NCBI GenBank assembly: GCA_963070105.1
Contig: OY718804.1
Span: 4,171,317 to 4,235,316 of the forward strand
Reading direction: 5' to 3'
Origin: Litomosoides sigmodontis
Taxonomy: Eukaryota > Nematoda > Chromadorea > Rhabditida > Onchocercidae
Length of the DNA stretch: 64,000 nt
This document shows, piece by piece, positions 1 to 12,672 of the stretch. Position 1 is the first letter of the stretch; the number at the start of each line of letters is the position of its first letter. The notes below the pieces were generated by a model. That model did no database searches, was not told where the DNA came from, and saw nothing but the letters and a program-made list of their open reading frames with translations. A program made the position numbers and the translations under genes.

Positions 1-2358
1 TCAATATCAATTGTAAATGGTATGAATCTTTGTGGAATGCAACACACTTGCAACTAAATCATAAAAAAAAGCTATGAAGTAAAACTATGGTTTCCTGCTT
101 TTGAAAGTTATAGAAATCCTTGAGATGAACTTATCTTTCTAGTAATTTTCATAAATATTTAAATTTTAAATGAGTTAGATGAAAATGCAAAGGATAATAG
201 GAACGGAAAAGAACAAAGTACATCAACTTCAATATGTGTCATCGCGAATAATAATTACCGTAATGGCTACAGTAGTAGTAGTAGCAATAAAGTAATGATA
301 CCGACAATAATTAACTGTCCTATGGTAGGACTCGAATTTTACATAATTTTCAGCGACAATTCCATAAAATTCTCTGGTGCATTAGTTCATCTCATAAGAA
401 TTCCGCGTGAGTGCGTTTTATAATTAAATAACAATTAATCAAAAACAAAGGAATTGGATAATGTAAACTACCAAAAGCAAACCAAAATTAGCAAAAGAAG
501 AAGAGAGGAAGAAACAAAGTCGAAAGCGCTTTTTTCCTATACTTAACAAAATTAGAGTTACTCAAAAATTACTTTAAAATGAAGCGAACAGGAAGAAGAA
601 GGAGAGAAGTTAACATTTTTCAATGTTACACTATGAAACTTCTCAAATTTCGAACATTATTCCTTTTAAAATTTTTAAATGTTAAACTCTTTACTCTAAT
701 CCGGTTTTCCTAAGACAGAATTAAATTAACATGAAAGAAGGGGGCAAAAGTATTCGAAGTAGTACAGTGAGTGCTGTTAATAATTTAATTGGAATAAGTC
801 AATTAATTCTATAAAAGTTTTTGAAATTTATTGGCAACATTTTTTTTTGCTTCGCGATTTTTCATTTCATTAGGATAATTTCAAATTCATTCTAATTTTT
901 TGCCGGAAGATGAAAGGATTATATATATATATTTATCATCAGTTATTATCTGTCTGACTAGTGGTTCATCATCGCCCCATTTGAATGTGAACTACAATTT
1001 CAACTGTAAGAAATATTTTGAAAAATTTTCCTTACAATAATAGTAGTTAATTCTAATATTAATTCTAATATTTAATTTGAAATTTTAATGACTAATTTGC
1101 TTTTTGTTCATATTGAATTCATTTTGATTCCTAAATTACACTTTCCTCTCTCTCACTTTTCTTCTAAAAACAGTAACACAAAAATTTGAAATGAAAAAAA
1201 AGCAATTCATTAGTTGAAAATGCTAATTCTCATTTACTTCCTTGTCAATCAATCCAATTATTAAAGAATCTTTTTTTCCTACGCCTTAAGGCATCTTGTC
1301 ATTTTTGTAAATTTTGATGATGCTATTTGTGAAAATTTTGTTGAATTAAAATTCAAACATTGTTGTCTCTCGTGAATTCATATGGTTATATCTTAAAATT
1401 TGACACATTTCAATTTCTACGAGCAATTAAAAAGTTAAAAAAAGATGAATGAGTGACAAAAATTTTTTTTCTTTCAAACTTTTTTTTTGAATTATTCGAT
1501 TAAAAATTAAATGAAATTCATTACACCAAATTGTTGTGTTAAAACAATTTTTGGTTAATTAATAAATTACTTTTTCACTGTTTGCTCCTTTTTTTTGTTT
1601 GATTTTAATTTATGCAATTTTCCTTTCCTCATAATTTCTGCACAGATAGGAAAGATTAGAATCAGTTGTAACCTAAATTTAGTTGAACTGAACGATTCAG
1701 TCGATTCCAAGGGAAAGAAAGGAGAAGGAAGCGAAGGAGGAGGAGAAGGAGGAAAAGGATAGTAGCAGTTCGTGGCAAAATTTATTCAAATGTTTTTATA
1801 AACCCTCTCTTCCATCTGCTCAATCTTCAGTTCTATATTGATTTAATTAATTTTTTTCCATTTTTAAACTCAAAAATAATTTGAACAGAAAACGTTTGTA
1901 GAAGAATTTTTCCTTTTTTTTTTCCTTTTCTTCCTTCATTTGTAAGCGTTTAATCAAAACGCTTCTTATAATTCAAGTTCACATAAAACTTATAGCTATC
2001 ACTTCTTCAATTTTATTGGCTAAATTATTGAATACTACATTAATGAATACTATCTTGTAGATGAAATAAATTAAATTTAACGCAATGGTTGGAATAACTA
2101 TTTTCAGTAATTTTATTCCTAATTAATGCGCACATTTGAAATCTTCTCCTTACATTTGAATTTTTATATTAATTCAAAAAAATGAGTAAATTAGTTCAAG
2201 CATTTTAATAATAAGAAGAATGAATTACTTCAATATGCAAATCATTTCATACATCATTCATATATCAATCATTTCATACATTGCCATTGTTTATCACTAA
2301 TTTCACATTTTAAAACTGCCTCTTCCAATTTCTATTTCTCTAAAATCAAGGAATTTTT

Positions 2359-2365
2359 TGTGTGT

Positions 2366-2406
<41 letters not shown>

Positions 2407-2416
2407 GTGTGTGTGT
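2359..2416. repeat. (TG)n microsatellite
   Basis: A run of TG dinucleotides, interrupted by one TA and one TT step. On the minus strand it gives an artificial His-Thr open frame. Confidence 0.95.
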
Positions 2417-2976
2417 TTCTTTTAGCAAAATTATTTTACATTTTAAAGTAACGAATGGTATTTTCTCTTTGATTCTTATGCTAATGGATGGAAAGAGCGT
2501 TTTCACTAAAAAATACGCTTAAAATGCTTTTTGCATCCTACTTACATTCCTCAGTCCTGACGCTCTCAACGCATTTCACGTACGCTAAAGTCGTTTAGTT
2601 TAATTTTTAACGTTTACAAGCTAATGAAAAATGCAAATCATTGAACTACAAAAATAACTTGACCTTCTCGACGAGTCTCACTTGAGACTTTTCAGCTACT
2701 AAGTCATCGCATTTTGATTTAGTTGCTGCAACAATTCATTGTGAAATGTTCAATAGTAGGCCTATGTTACTCTTCCTTTCTTCCTTTTTTTTTCTAAACT
2801 TAGCAAACTGAAAATTAAAAATTTTCAGCTAGAATTACCAATGAAAATAAACACTTCCACGGCTGGTATTCTTCAATCAAAATTATTTCAAAGTATTGCT
2901 CTCTTCACTTGCGTGTAATTAAAAGGAAAAGGAATGAATGCGTGAGATAACGATGATAGGGATATTTTCAGTAATA

Positions 2977-3109
2977 ATGATGATAGCAATGATGATAATG
3001 ATATCAACTACATCGTACAACATTACTGTAGTCGTACATTGGTATTATTGCCATTTCAACCGCTATCAGTATCAATATTTAAGATCACTGTCATCATTGC
3101 TATCATCAT
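2977..3109. repeat. 19-bp perfect inverted repeat, 95-nt spacer
   Basis: The arm at 2977-2995 (ATGATGATAGCAATGATGA) is the exact reverse complement of 3091-3109. The spacer is 2996-3090. The arms could form a hairpin in RNA or DNA. The arms are partly trinucleotide-like (ATG/ATC), so a simple-sequence origin is possible. No flanking target-site duplication or transposase was seen. Confidence 0.8.
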
Positions 3110-4604
3110 AAGAATGTGCAATTTAAAAATAATCAAAAAAAAACATATTGCAAATGATTAAAGCTCCCTTCCTTCTCCTTCTTCCACTTGCTAAATTTCC
3201 TTGCTCTTTCAAAAGTACACATAATTCATTTTTTCCATATTAACTGTAAAGTTACTTGAGGTTACTGTTTCATCTCAGTGGAGGAAAAAATTTTTAATTT
3301 TGGCAAAAATAATAGTGACAATGACAGGGAGAGGGGCAAATGATATTTGACACATTGTTGTAAGTAATATTATGGCTGAGGAATATTTTATCACTTACTA
3401 CTATCTTGCAGCTCGCAGCAATTCAATTAGCCTTTTCCGCTTATCAAATTTGCATCATTCAAATACAGCGAAGAATTCGTTTCATTTTTTTGATACTTTT
3501 AAAAATTTCAGAAATCTAATAAGGGTGGTAGTTAATAGGAGTTGGCTAATTTTTTTAAAAAAAAAACAACAAAATGCATTTTTTTTCATTTTAATTAATT
3601 TTACGTTTTGTTGTCAACTATATCTTATGATTAGAAATAATTTGTTGATTAATTAGTAAATAATTAGGATAGCTAATGCACAAGGTGATAGGAGACTAAT
3701 TCAGTGCTTCCTTTATTTTAAACTAAAAATAATAATTCATTAACTTTTCAACGTTCAACTGGAAATATCGTTTAATGAAACAATCATTGATGGAATGGAG
3801 TGGAACTGAAATTGACGTGATATTTTTACAAATGACCATTGTACTGCTATTACTGCTGCTACTACTACTTCGGGAGCTTTCTGAATTTCACTTGGGTTTG
3901 TTGTTTGCTATGATAGGACGGGTTCACGCTGCCTACTACAGCTCAGGAGCTTTCTGTTTACCGAGTTGCGGTAAAGTGATAGAAGAGAGGAAGTGCCGTA
4001 TCCTTGCGATTGTTGAGAAGGATATAGCTTATTAATAGATAGTTTATTAGCTCGTAACGCAATGCTGGAAGTTCACAGGTACGTGATGCGAATAAGCTGT
4101 GTTGGAGGATGTTGGTGGAGCGGCTGGTGAGAAAGGATGGAAAAATGAATTTAGTAAGAATTGGTTAGTAAGGAGGCTAAGGTTCAGTTGGCTAGCAGCA
4201 CCATGTAGGAGTGTGGTTCAATTGTCTACAATTTAGGTATTTGGGACAGATGATGATGGACGATGCTAATAGAAGAAGAATTACGTTACCGCAATTAGCA
4301 TCCTAGGGAGGCTAATAAAGCATTGGTGCAGCAACCGCTTAAGATAAAGCGTATATGATCAAATACCAAAAGATGAAATGCCATGCCGCTAGCAACATGA
4401 ATTTAAGACAGTTAACATGTGGATTATTGATGAGAATTAGCAAATGTTAAATATGGAGTGAATTCATCGCAGACATGCGAAACAAGCTAAATTATGGCTT
4501 GTAACAACGGCTAATTGCAAATGATTTGTAATTAACTGTGACCGTCGCCAGAGCAGTTGGGGTGAGCTTATCTGTCAATAATATTTTCGAGTTCTCGACC
4601 TACC

Positions 4605-4608
4605 GCTG

Positions 4609-4641
<33 letters not shown>

Positions 4642-4667
4642 TTGCTACTGCTACTGCTACTATTATT
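4605..4667. repeat. CTA/CTG trinucleotide tract
   Basis: A tract of CTA triplets with CTG interruptions. A shorter version lies at about 3843-3869. Read as codons it yields a poly-Leu frame (4642-5049), which is not taken as a gene. Confidence 0.9.
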
Positions 4668-5121
4668 AGTAATGATGCGTATGCTGCGTTTGGTGACCTT
4701 CTTGTCAAAGGTCGATAAACTCAGTCAGTACCTGTCGTCCGATTTGCAGACCACACATATCTGCTCTTCAACTTTAGTAGCCTTTCCGTCATGTTCCTAT
4801 CATTTGAATTCACCGTTATTTTCACTTTATTGCATTGCAATATTAAACATGTGGCAAAATTTACAAATTGAATTCTTTTTAAAAAATTTAATTTGTAATA
4901 GACCGGTGGATAATGCATGCTATTTAATTTCAATTAAATGCAACTTTAATAAACTATTGATAAAGCATAATGATAAGGTAATCTATATCACTTCCTCACA
5001 ATGTTATAGCAATCTTTGCTCGCAATCATTTAAAATGATTTTAAAATAATGATTAATGCGAATTAATTAACTTGTCAATTAATTTGATAAATAAATTTAA
5101 TGAAAGAATATTTGCAGCAGA

Positions 5122-8100
5122 ATGTTATATTTAATCGTTTATTTCACTCTCCTATTAAGCACAACCTACGCAATGCCAAGTGAAAGTCGCAACGTTCTAG
5201 GCGGTAATTTCATTGATCTTTTTTTGCAGTTGAAATTCAATTAGTACATTTCTAGCAAATGTTTGTTTTGTTGATTTGAAACAAATGCTAATTTAATATT
5301 CATAAAAGTTTTGGAGAAATGATCAATCGCTAGTGATATGTGTAATTTTAGGAATTACAATAAAGTTACTTAGAAATAAGTGCTCTAATAAAATTCTGAA
5401 AAAATTCTCTTTTCAATTAGTCTCCAAATTGCTAGTAAAAACTTTCCAATTAAAATTATCATCCAATTACGACTATTCCTAGTGAAAATTAAAATTACTG
5501 ATAATTTTAATTAATAATTGCTTGAGTTCGAGTTCTTCAGACGCTACACCACCACCACCAACAACAACATCATTGCCGGAACATCAACAACAACAACAAT
5601 CACCGTCAAAATTTCATCCAGCAAAACAAATCAGCGGCAATCAGTCAACACAATCAGGTCATCTCTTATCTGTCACTTTCTTGTTCGAAAGAGGAAATAT
5701 CCGTACAAATAATTCCATCGTTTTTTTTCCTCATCCAATAATTCGATCAAAATTTGTTTCGAACAAAATTTTTTGAACTAATCCATTAAGGATAGGGTGA
5801 ACTCAAAGACATTTTAGAGTCGTTGTTTTTTCAAAAATTTAAAAGATCCAATTTATAGATTTATTATAAGAAATTAAAATTTTACGAAATAATTTTCAAA
5901 TTGCACTCTTAAAAGATGCAAAGTTATTCCTCAATTTTATCACCGAAACATCGAGTGGATCAGAATTTTGCAATAGATCTCATACTCTCATACTGTATGC
6001 TCGAAATTTAAATTTATTTACAACTTTTTGAATTTATTTACATTAAATTTATTTACAGGCAGTTGTTAAATTTTATTGGTAGCAATTAAAATTATTGAGG
6101 TATAATTTGTAAATTTTATCAAAATTACTTTTTTTAAAGTTGTTTTTTGAAATTAAAATTCACACAGTTCGGTCAGTTAAATTTTATCGCAAATATTCAG
6201 GATTGAAACAATCATTTTTTGCTTTTTCCATAGCTTACCTTTCTTTTCATTCTTCACTTCTTCATCAGTGTATTGAAGGTATTTCAATTTTGAACTCATA
6301 GAAAAATTTGCTGCCTAAAAAACAAAAATACTCAACACTTTGTTAAAATTTCGATTTTTAATTATAAATTTTTATCTTTGATAGAGAAAAAAGCTGTTGT
6401 CTACAGCTTCGAAATCAGTAGTCGCTTGTATGGCTGCACTACGACAGTCTCAACAAAGTGAATTTATTTTAATTAATTAGCAAAATTCTTTCACAAAGAA
6501 CTCAAACGTGCAATATACAAATATTTCCCTTGCAGCTCTTCAATTTACAACCAAAAATTTCAATTGCAACTGTAAATAGCAAAAAAAGAGTAGTACTTTT
6601 AAATTATAGTTTCATATCAATGGCAGTAACTTGTTGATAATGCAAATGCAAATATTTTGCATCTCCCATTTGTGATATTCAAATTGTTCATGACAAAAGA
6701 ATTATATGAAACTAAAATTTCAAAATTATTCATCTGAAATCCTTTGCAGTCCAATTGAAATTGCTCCAATCTAATCTGAAATTGCTCCAACTGCATTGCT
6801 CTATCCTTCATCGTTTTACCGTCTTGTAGTTTCTTTTTTTTTTGTCTGAATGCATTAAGAAGAAAACAAAAACAAAGAATTTAGGACAAAAAAAGATGGA
6901 ATTTATCATTTTATACAACATTCGCTACTTAATCCTTTCTTTCTCTCTCTCCCCCCTCTCTCTCTCTCTCTTTTCAAACTGTTCAAAATTCGCACTGAAA
7001 AATTTCATAGCGTTGAAGAGAAGAGAAGAGGAAATTCAAATAATGAAATGCTCTTTTTCTTCGAGAAAAAAAAGGGTGTGAGATGCGAGGAGAATGGAAA
7101 GTATCGGAATGCGAGGAATGGAAAGGTGCAGCAGTGAGGAGATGAAGCTAGATGAAAATTTTGAAATTCTCAGGAGCTTACAAATTGAGCCAGAGAAGTG
7201 GAAGGATAGACGGACGAAAATTTTTAAATAAAAAAAAGGGAGAGAGAAAGAGACTGTAATTTCGAAATGATATTACCATGAATTTAATGTAATGATTTAA
7301 ACGAAAAAATTCTCGGTGGAATATTTTTGTGGAAAAATTGCAATTCGTTTTTCCAACGATTATTTCACATACAATAAATGATCTTTATTTCTTACTTAAT
7401 TTCAATCCAAAATATCAATTTGAATTGATAAATTAATGCTTAAATTTTTTTCACTAAAACTTCATGATTGTTTTAAAAGCAATATCAATATGGAATAATA
7501 AATTAAGCTATTTTTTAAAAAATTTAAACAATGACATCCCAATACAATTGCAATTTATGGCATTACAATTACAGAGCAGCTCGTCGCAGCGAGATCATCG
7601 CAAACCAATTTTCCAGCTGACGATAGCTCCCAGGATGATTCGGCTGCTACCGGAAATGTCGAACGGATACCGGCGGTTGATAAAAGTGTTGATTTGGACG
7701 GTGATGGTGCGTTAAGTCCCGCTGAAGTACAGTATGCTGCATTTGTACATCACGGATTATCAAGTAACGTCATTGAAACTCTTTTCAACGAGGTATTAAA
7801 TTCGAACTGACAACAAGACATCTCATCACCCTTATCATTTAGCATCCACCAGTAGCTTTTCCTTTCTTGAAATTTCTCCTAAGCAAATTTTATGAAGTTT
7901 CATTTAAGTATTCAATCTTTAATTACGTACTTTTTGCGCACCTCTTCATTTGCATACCTTCCCACTTCTTTTCTATGATTTCCTAATTAATTTATGTATC
8001 TGAATTTGCTGCCTATCTTATTTAAGGTTGACAAGAACGGTGACGGTTACTTGACGTCACTTGAATTCAATGATATACGACCACTGGTACTTGCAAAAGC

Positions 8101-11100
8101 TGAAAGTGCTGCACAACGTTATTTGCAAGTAATTTTCTAAATAGTTCTATTTTTCAAATTTCAAAATTAATTTCTTAAAAGTAATGTAAGTAATTTTTCC
8201 ATCATAAAATAAATCAAAAAAATTTTTTTTTGCTATGAGAAATATTAGCTTTACTTATGTTTGTTATTGATCTATACGCTTTTTACAACAACATTTCCCT
8301 CAATTTCTTTGATTATGATAGTAGTAATCTCAACTAAGTTATTAATTAAAATTCTATTTGATAATTTTCCGACTTAACCTTGCATGTGACAAAATTTATA
8401 ACTTCAAATTTCATTTATTAAAGTAATTTGTTTTTGTTTCAGACAGTTGATAATGATCATAATGGTGTATTATCGTTGAAGGAAGCGCAAGATTATATTT
8501 TTAAAGAATATGGAATTGGAAATCGTGACGTAGAACACGTATGGCGTCTTGTGATACCAAATTTAAATGATAAAATGGACGCAAAAATGTTTAGCAAATT
8601 GCGTCGACGCATTCGAGCAATGTCAATTCGACTTGCTCGACTAACCATGAAGGTTTGCGTACGCATATTTTGAAAGTTTTAAAATTTCAATCCTTTTTTA
8701 TTTTCATTATAGAAAAATTTTCCTTTTTAATTTTTACTAAATTACTGTAAAGATTTTTGTAATTAAATGAAACGAAATTTTTTTTGCTCATTAATTTTTT
8801 ATGATTTAGTAAAGCTATGTGTTAAATTTGACTAAATCTGCTAAATTTGAAAAGTGCTAATTCATTTTTGCAACAAATGTAATAATAACAATGAAATTAA
8901 AATTACCTACTTCTGCTGCAACGTATCGAGCAATCCTGCAACTGATAATTAGTAGTGGTAAAAATTGCTGTAGAAGGCAGATGCAAATGAGGATGGACAC
9001 ATTGACAAGAAGGAGGCGCAAAAGATAGCGTTTGAGCAGGAAGGCATCAGCGCAGATGACGTGAACGAAATGGTAATTTCTGTGGACGATAACAACGATG
9101 GTGAATTAAATGCACCTGAATTTGCCGATTTTCAACGAATCATTCGTTCACGTGCTATCGACATATCAAATAAAGCATTAAAGGTATTTGAAGTTTGTAG
9201 AATAATTCAAAAAAAAAAGAAACAATGAACGAAATTATGGAATGAATAATAAGCGGTTTGATCAAGTGTTTCATCAAATTAACATTTATATATATATATA
9301 TATGAATGAAACGGAATTAATTCTAATAGTATCGTATTATCGTATTAATTGATAACACGGTGCTAGTATTGCGATTAATATTGCACGATTCATTAGGACA
9401 ATTTGCATAATTTTATTAGAAATGAGTTAATGATATTAATTAATGAAAGTTGTATTTTTAATAATTAGGTAGTTGATCGTGACGGAAGTGGTACTGTAAC
9501 AATGGATGAAGCCAAACGTATAGCATTTGATCATTATGGTTTTGATGAGAAAATTCTTGGGTCATTTTTTGCGCAAGCGGATGAAAATGAAGACGGTCAA
9601 CTGGATCCGGTTGAATTTACGGGATTTCGCACGGTTATACGTAGTAGAGCTGTAAAAAATGCCTTAGACATGATGCAGGTTATTAAATCATCTTGTGGTA
9701 TTAGTCCTTATTTTAACTTATGAACATTCCAGTTAACATGAGATGAGTGAAATTCTTTGATTTCAAAAAAATAGTTTAACTAATTTCTTTTTAAATTTTG
9801 CAGCGTAAGAGGATGCATAGAAAAAGTGGAAGATTAAAAGTAATACGTTGCTTTTAACTTTTTTATTAGAATTTTCAACTGAAAATTTCAATTATTATTT
9901 ATTTGCATTACTATTTTAAAATTTAAAAGAATGTGTGACTGGTACAGTTTTTTTTTTGTGAAAAAATTGTCATTTCTTTATTCTAGAGCAAAATTAAATT
10001 TGTTGATGAAAAGTGAGGGGCAATGTCTAATGGAGAAATGAAAATTTTAAGAATTAAGTTATCATTAATTAACTTATTATTAAGAAAGCAATAAGGCATT
10101 ATAAAAAAATATTAATTGATCTTCTTTTTTTCTCTCGGCCGATAATTAATTAGTAATTTTAAAGGAAATTGATACTGACGGTGATGGGTATATTAATAAT
10201 TCAGAGGCCGTTTTGATGGCCCGACGACAGGATGACATGGATCCCAAGGAAACGTTTAATTTGTTTGTTATCGCTGATCAGGTAAATATTCTGGCCAGTA
10301 ATTCAGGCTACTTTTCTACTTTGATTTTTAAAATTCAATTTTAGTTTTTCTTTAAAAAAAAGCTTGGCATAAATTTCATTTCGTATTTCTAAGCAGTAAC
10401 TGATAAATTTCCTTGTCAGTGATTATCGCACGTACCAAGTGTTTTAGGATAAAAATGGGAAATTAGACAAAGTTGAATTAGCTGATTTTTTGCGCCTCGT
10501 ACGACTGAGCGCTATTAAATTTGCAACAGATCATTTTAAGGTATATTCTCTTTTTTGCTTTTCAAAAACAGTATTTTGAAAAAGTATTTCAAAAGGTAAC
10601 AAAATTGATAGGAACAAAGTGATACAAACTGTTAATGAGTTATTAACTTTTTCTGAAAACTGTCAAGTTGGAAGTTATGAATTAAAATTTTTTCAACTAT
10701 CAAAGAAAGGTGAGAAATGATGAATTGTCCGACGATAAACTGACAAGTTACCAAATTTTTGATTGAATTATCAAGCGGGGAAATGATGAATTATTAAAGT
10801 GTTTGAAAAAGTTGTCTTAAATATTTTTATTAAACATAGGAATTTGATATGAACAAAGATAAAACGGTAACAGTTGATGAATTAGAAGAATTAATCGAAT
10901 TAAAATATAAAGTTGAACGGTCAATAACACGACAGTTTTTCAAGAAAGTTGATGTGGATAATTCGGGTGATTTAGCGCCCGGCGAAATTGTTGATTTCAG
11001 GTTTTTTTTTATCTACAACTGTTACCTTATCATTCTGTTCTTTTTTTTTCGCCATCAAATTAATTCTTTTCACTTACATTTTCTTCCACTTAATTCGAGG

Positions 11101-11294
11101 GCACGAAATTTTATTTAGACACGAAATTCGGCGCTATGTTACGGAACGTAACTCACACCGACCGTACGGTTCAAACAAATCTAATGAACAAGGCAGAGAG
11201 CACGGTAGAAATACCGAAGAAGTAAGAAAACTGCCATCCACTTCATTTCCTTCATTATTCAATAATAATTACCAACAACAACAATAACAACAAT

Positions 11295-11354
<60 letters not shown>

Positions 11355-11586
11355 AACAATAGCGATAACAATAACAATAGCAACAGAAAATGAATTAACA
11401 ATTAAAAAGAGGCACTCAATACAATTCCCTTCCTTCCCTTAGAAACAAAACAACTTTGAAGAAGCTGCTGGAAGAAGAGCACTAAACTTTGAATTCAAAA
11501 ACACTTTAACTTGTCTAACTTTTCCTAAAGGATTAAAAGTCAATAAAACTGGAATAATAACAGTAATAGCATTGAGAAATAACTAA
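5122..11586 (+). CDS. Secreted protein with six tandem EF-hand-pair units
   Basis: Predicted 13-exon gene, about 600 aa, likely a secreted or ER calcium-binding protein. Exons: 5122-5203, 5541-5657, 7575-7792, 8027-8128, 8443-8652, 8974-9183, 9469-9678, 9804-9839, 10165-10281, 10448-10540, 10840-11000, 11119-11221, 11443-11586. All junctions are phase-compatible. Exon 1 encodes a signal peptide (start MLYLIVYFTLLLSTTYA). Exon 2 is a Pro/Thr/Gln-rich linker. The rest is six 70-residue units, each an EF-hand pair. Eleven of twelve loops fit the canonical 12-residue pattern (for example DLDGDGALSPAE, DKNGDGYLTSLE, DTDGDGYINNSE). The second loop of unit 2 is degenerate. Exons 5, 6 and 7 are each exactly 210 nt, one unit apiece. 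Exon 8 (36 nt) inserts the basic stretch RKRMHRKSGRLK. The last two exons are tail sequence; the frame could instead read through 11222 into a CAA tract. I do not recognise a named orthologue. Confidence 0.85.
11271..11386 (+). repeat. CAA/AAC trinucleotide tract
   Basis: Imperfect CAA repeat with TAA interruptions. It lies in the predicted last intron of the EF-hand gene (11222-11442). If that intron were retained, the frame would add a short poly-Gln tail and stop at a TAA inside the tract. Confidence 0.9.
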
Positions 11587-11781
11587 TAAACAATGCCGAT
11601 ATTAGTAATAATAGTAATAATATTAATTAGTAAGATTAATAATAAGAAATATTAAACTATGTTTACTGCTATCAGTGGATCTAGTGAAATTAAATACTAA
11701 AACCGCTAATCAAAGTGATAAGATTTACGTAGTGAGATGATCAAACGTGGAGCAACACGTATCAAGATGCAAAAACGGTTC

Positions 11782-11854
11782 CGCCCTCCGTGGGACTCGA
11801 ACCCACGACCCTCAGATTAAAAGTCTGATGCTCTACCAACTGAGCTAGGAAGGC
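11782..11854 (-). tRNA. tRNA-Lys (anticodon UUU)
   Basis: Read on the minus strand, the 73-nt sequence folds as a full cloverleaf. The acceptor stem GCCTTCC pairs with GGAGGGC, with one T-G wobble. The D arm contains GCTCAGTTGGTAGAGC (A box). The anticodon stem TCAGA/TCTGA encloses the loop CTTTTAA. The T arm is GTGGG-TTCGAGT-CCCAC (B box). The anticodon TTT gives Lys-UUU. No intron is present, and the discriminator base is G. It sits 195 bp past the EF-hand gene on the opposite strand. This is a Pol III gene with internal promoters. Confidence 0.97.
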
Positions 11855-12672
11855 CCACGTGAAGGGCCACGTTTGCATTGTGTTTTGTTCCCAACAAAAC
11901 TGTATTTTCATCGGTTAGTAAATTTAATAAACCACATGTGACTTTATCCATAATCCACGCGTAACGTTATGTTACGTTACAAATATCGTCAACAACCTGT
12001 TGCTACACGTATCTTTACCACTTTCCTACATTGACCTATCCCATCAACTTCTTTCTTCATTTTTGTACCAAACCGCTCACCGATCGATCGATCACTCGAA
12101 CGTTGCATGCGCCGACGATCACTGTTACGATTGAATTTGATGTAAACCTACAATCGATGATAATGTACTACCACATAAACCTGCTTAACCATCCTCCATT
12201 CATTAATTATCCCTTTACTTAAAAGCATAATTAATGAGAGTAACAGTAATTAGCTAAATTAACTATGTAGCAAACTAACTTCCTGAATCTTTTCGTCATG
12301 CTTTTCCATATAAAATCTAGTGATAAGCAGTAAATTTATCAATTAATTAACAGTTTCTCTTTTTCATCTTTAATTCTCTCACGACTTTCACTAAAATATA
12401 TTTTAATTACCTCCATGGAAGATAATAATCAAAATGTTGCAACATTTAGGTAATACAGGAAGAAATGGTTAAGTTAAAAGAGAAATTCGATAAAATTTGA
12501 ATGGTCAAAGAAAAATATTTAACACTTGAAGGAATAATTAAAACTAACCAATTAGCATAGCATTTAGTTGAATGTTTGTAAGGATAAATTTGATAATTGC
12601 ATATTTTCATTTAAAATAACTTTTGCGCAACTAACTCATCCGTTATTTGCAATTAATTGTCAGTTACTTAAG

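Larger units (their letters stand above)
1..5121. other. Non-coding upstream region
   Basis: No exon chain or family-like protein was recognised here on either strand. The stretch is AT-rich with homopolymer runs, a TG microsatellite, a perfect inverted repeat and two CTG/CTA trinucleotide tracts, listed separately. The open frames present, such as 3372-3656 and 4642-5049, have the composition of translated AT-rich or repeat DNA. The last part probably contains the promoter and 5' UTR of the EF-hand gene, whose start codon is at 5122. Confidence 0.6.

Noticed and set aside
4642..5049. 135-codon plus-strand frame starting with poly-Leu
   Set aside because: It is driven by a CTA/CTG repeat and has no splice partners or family match.
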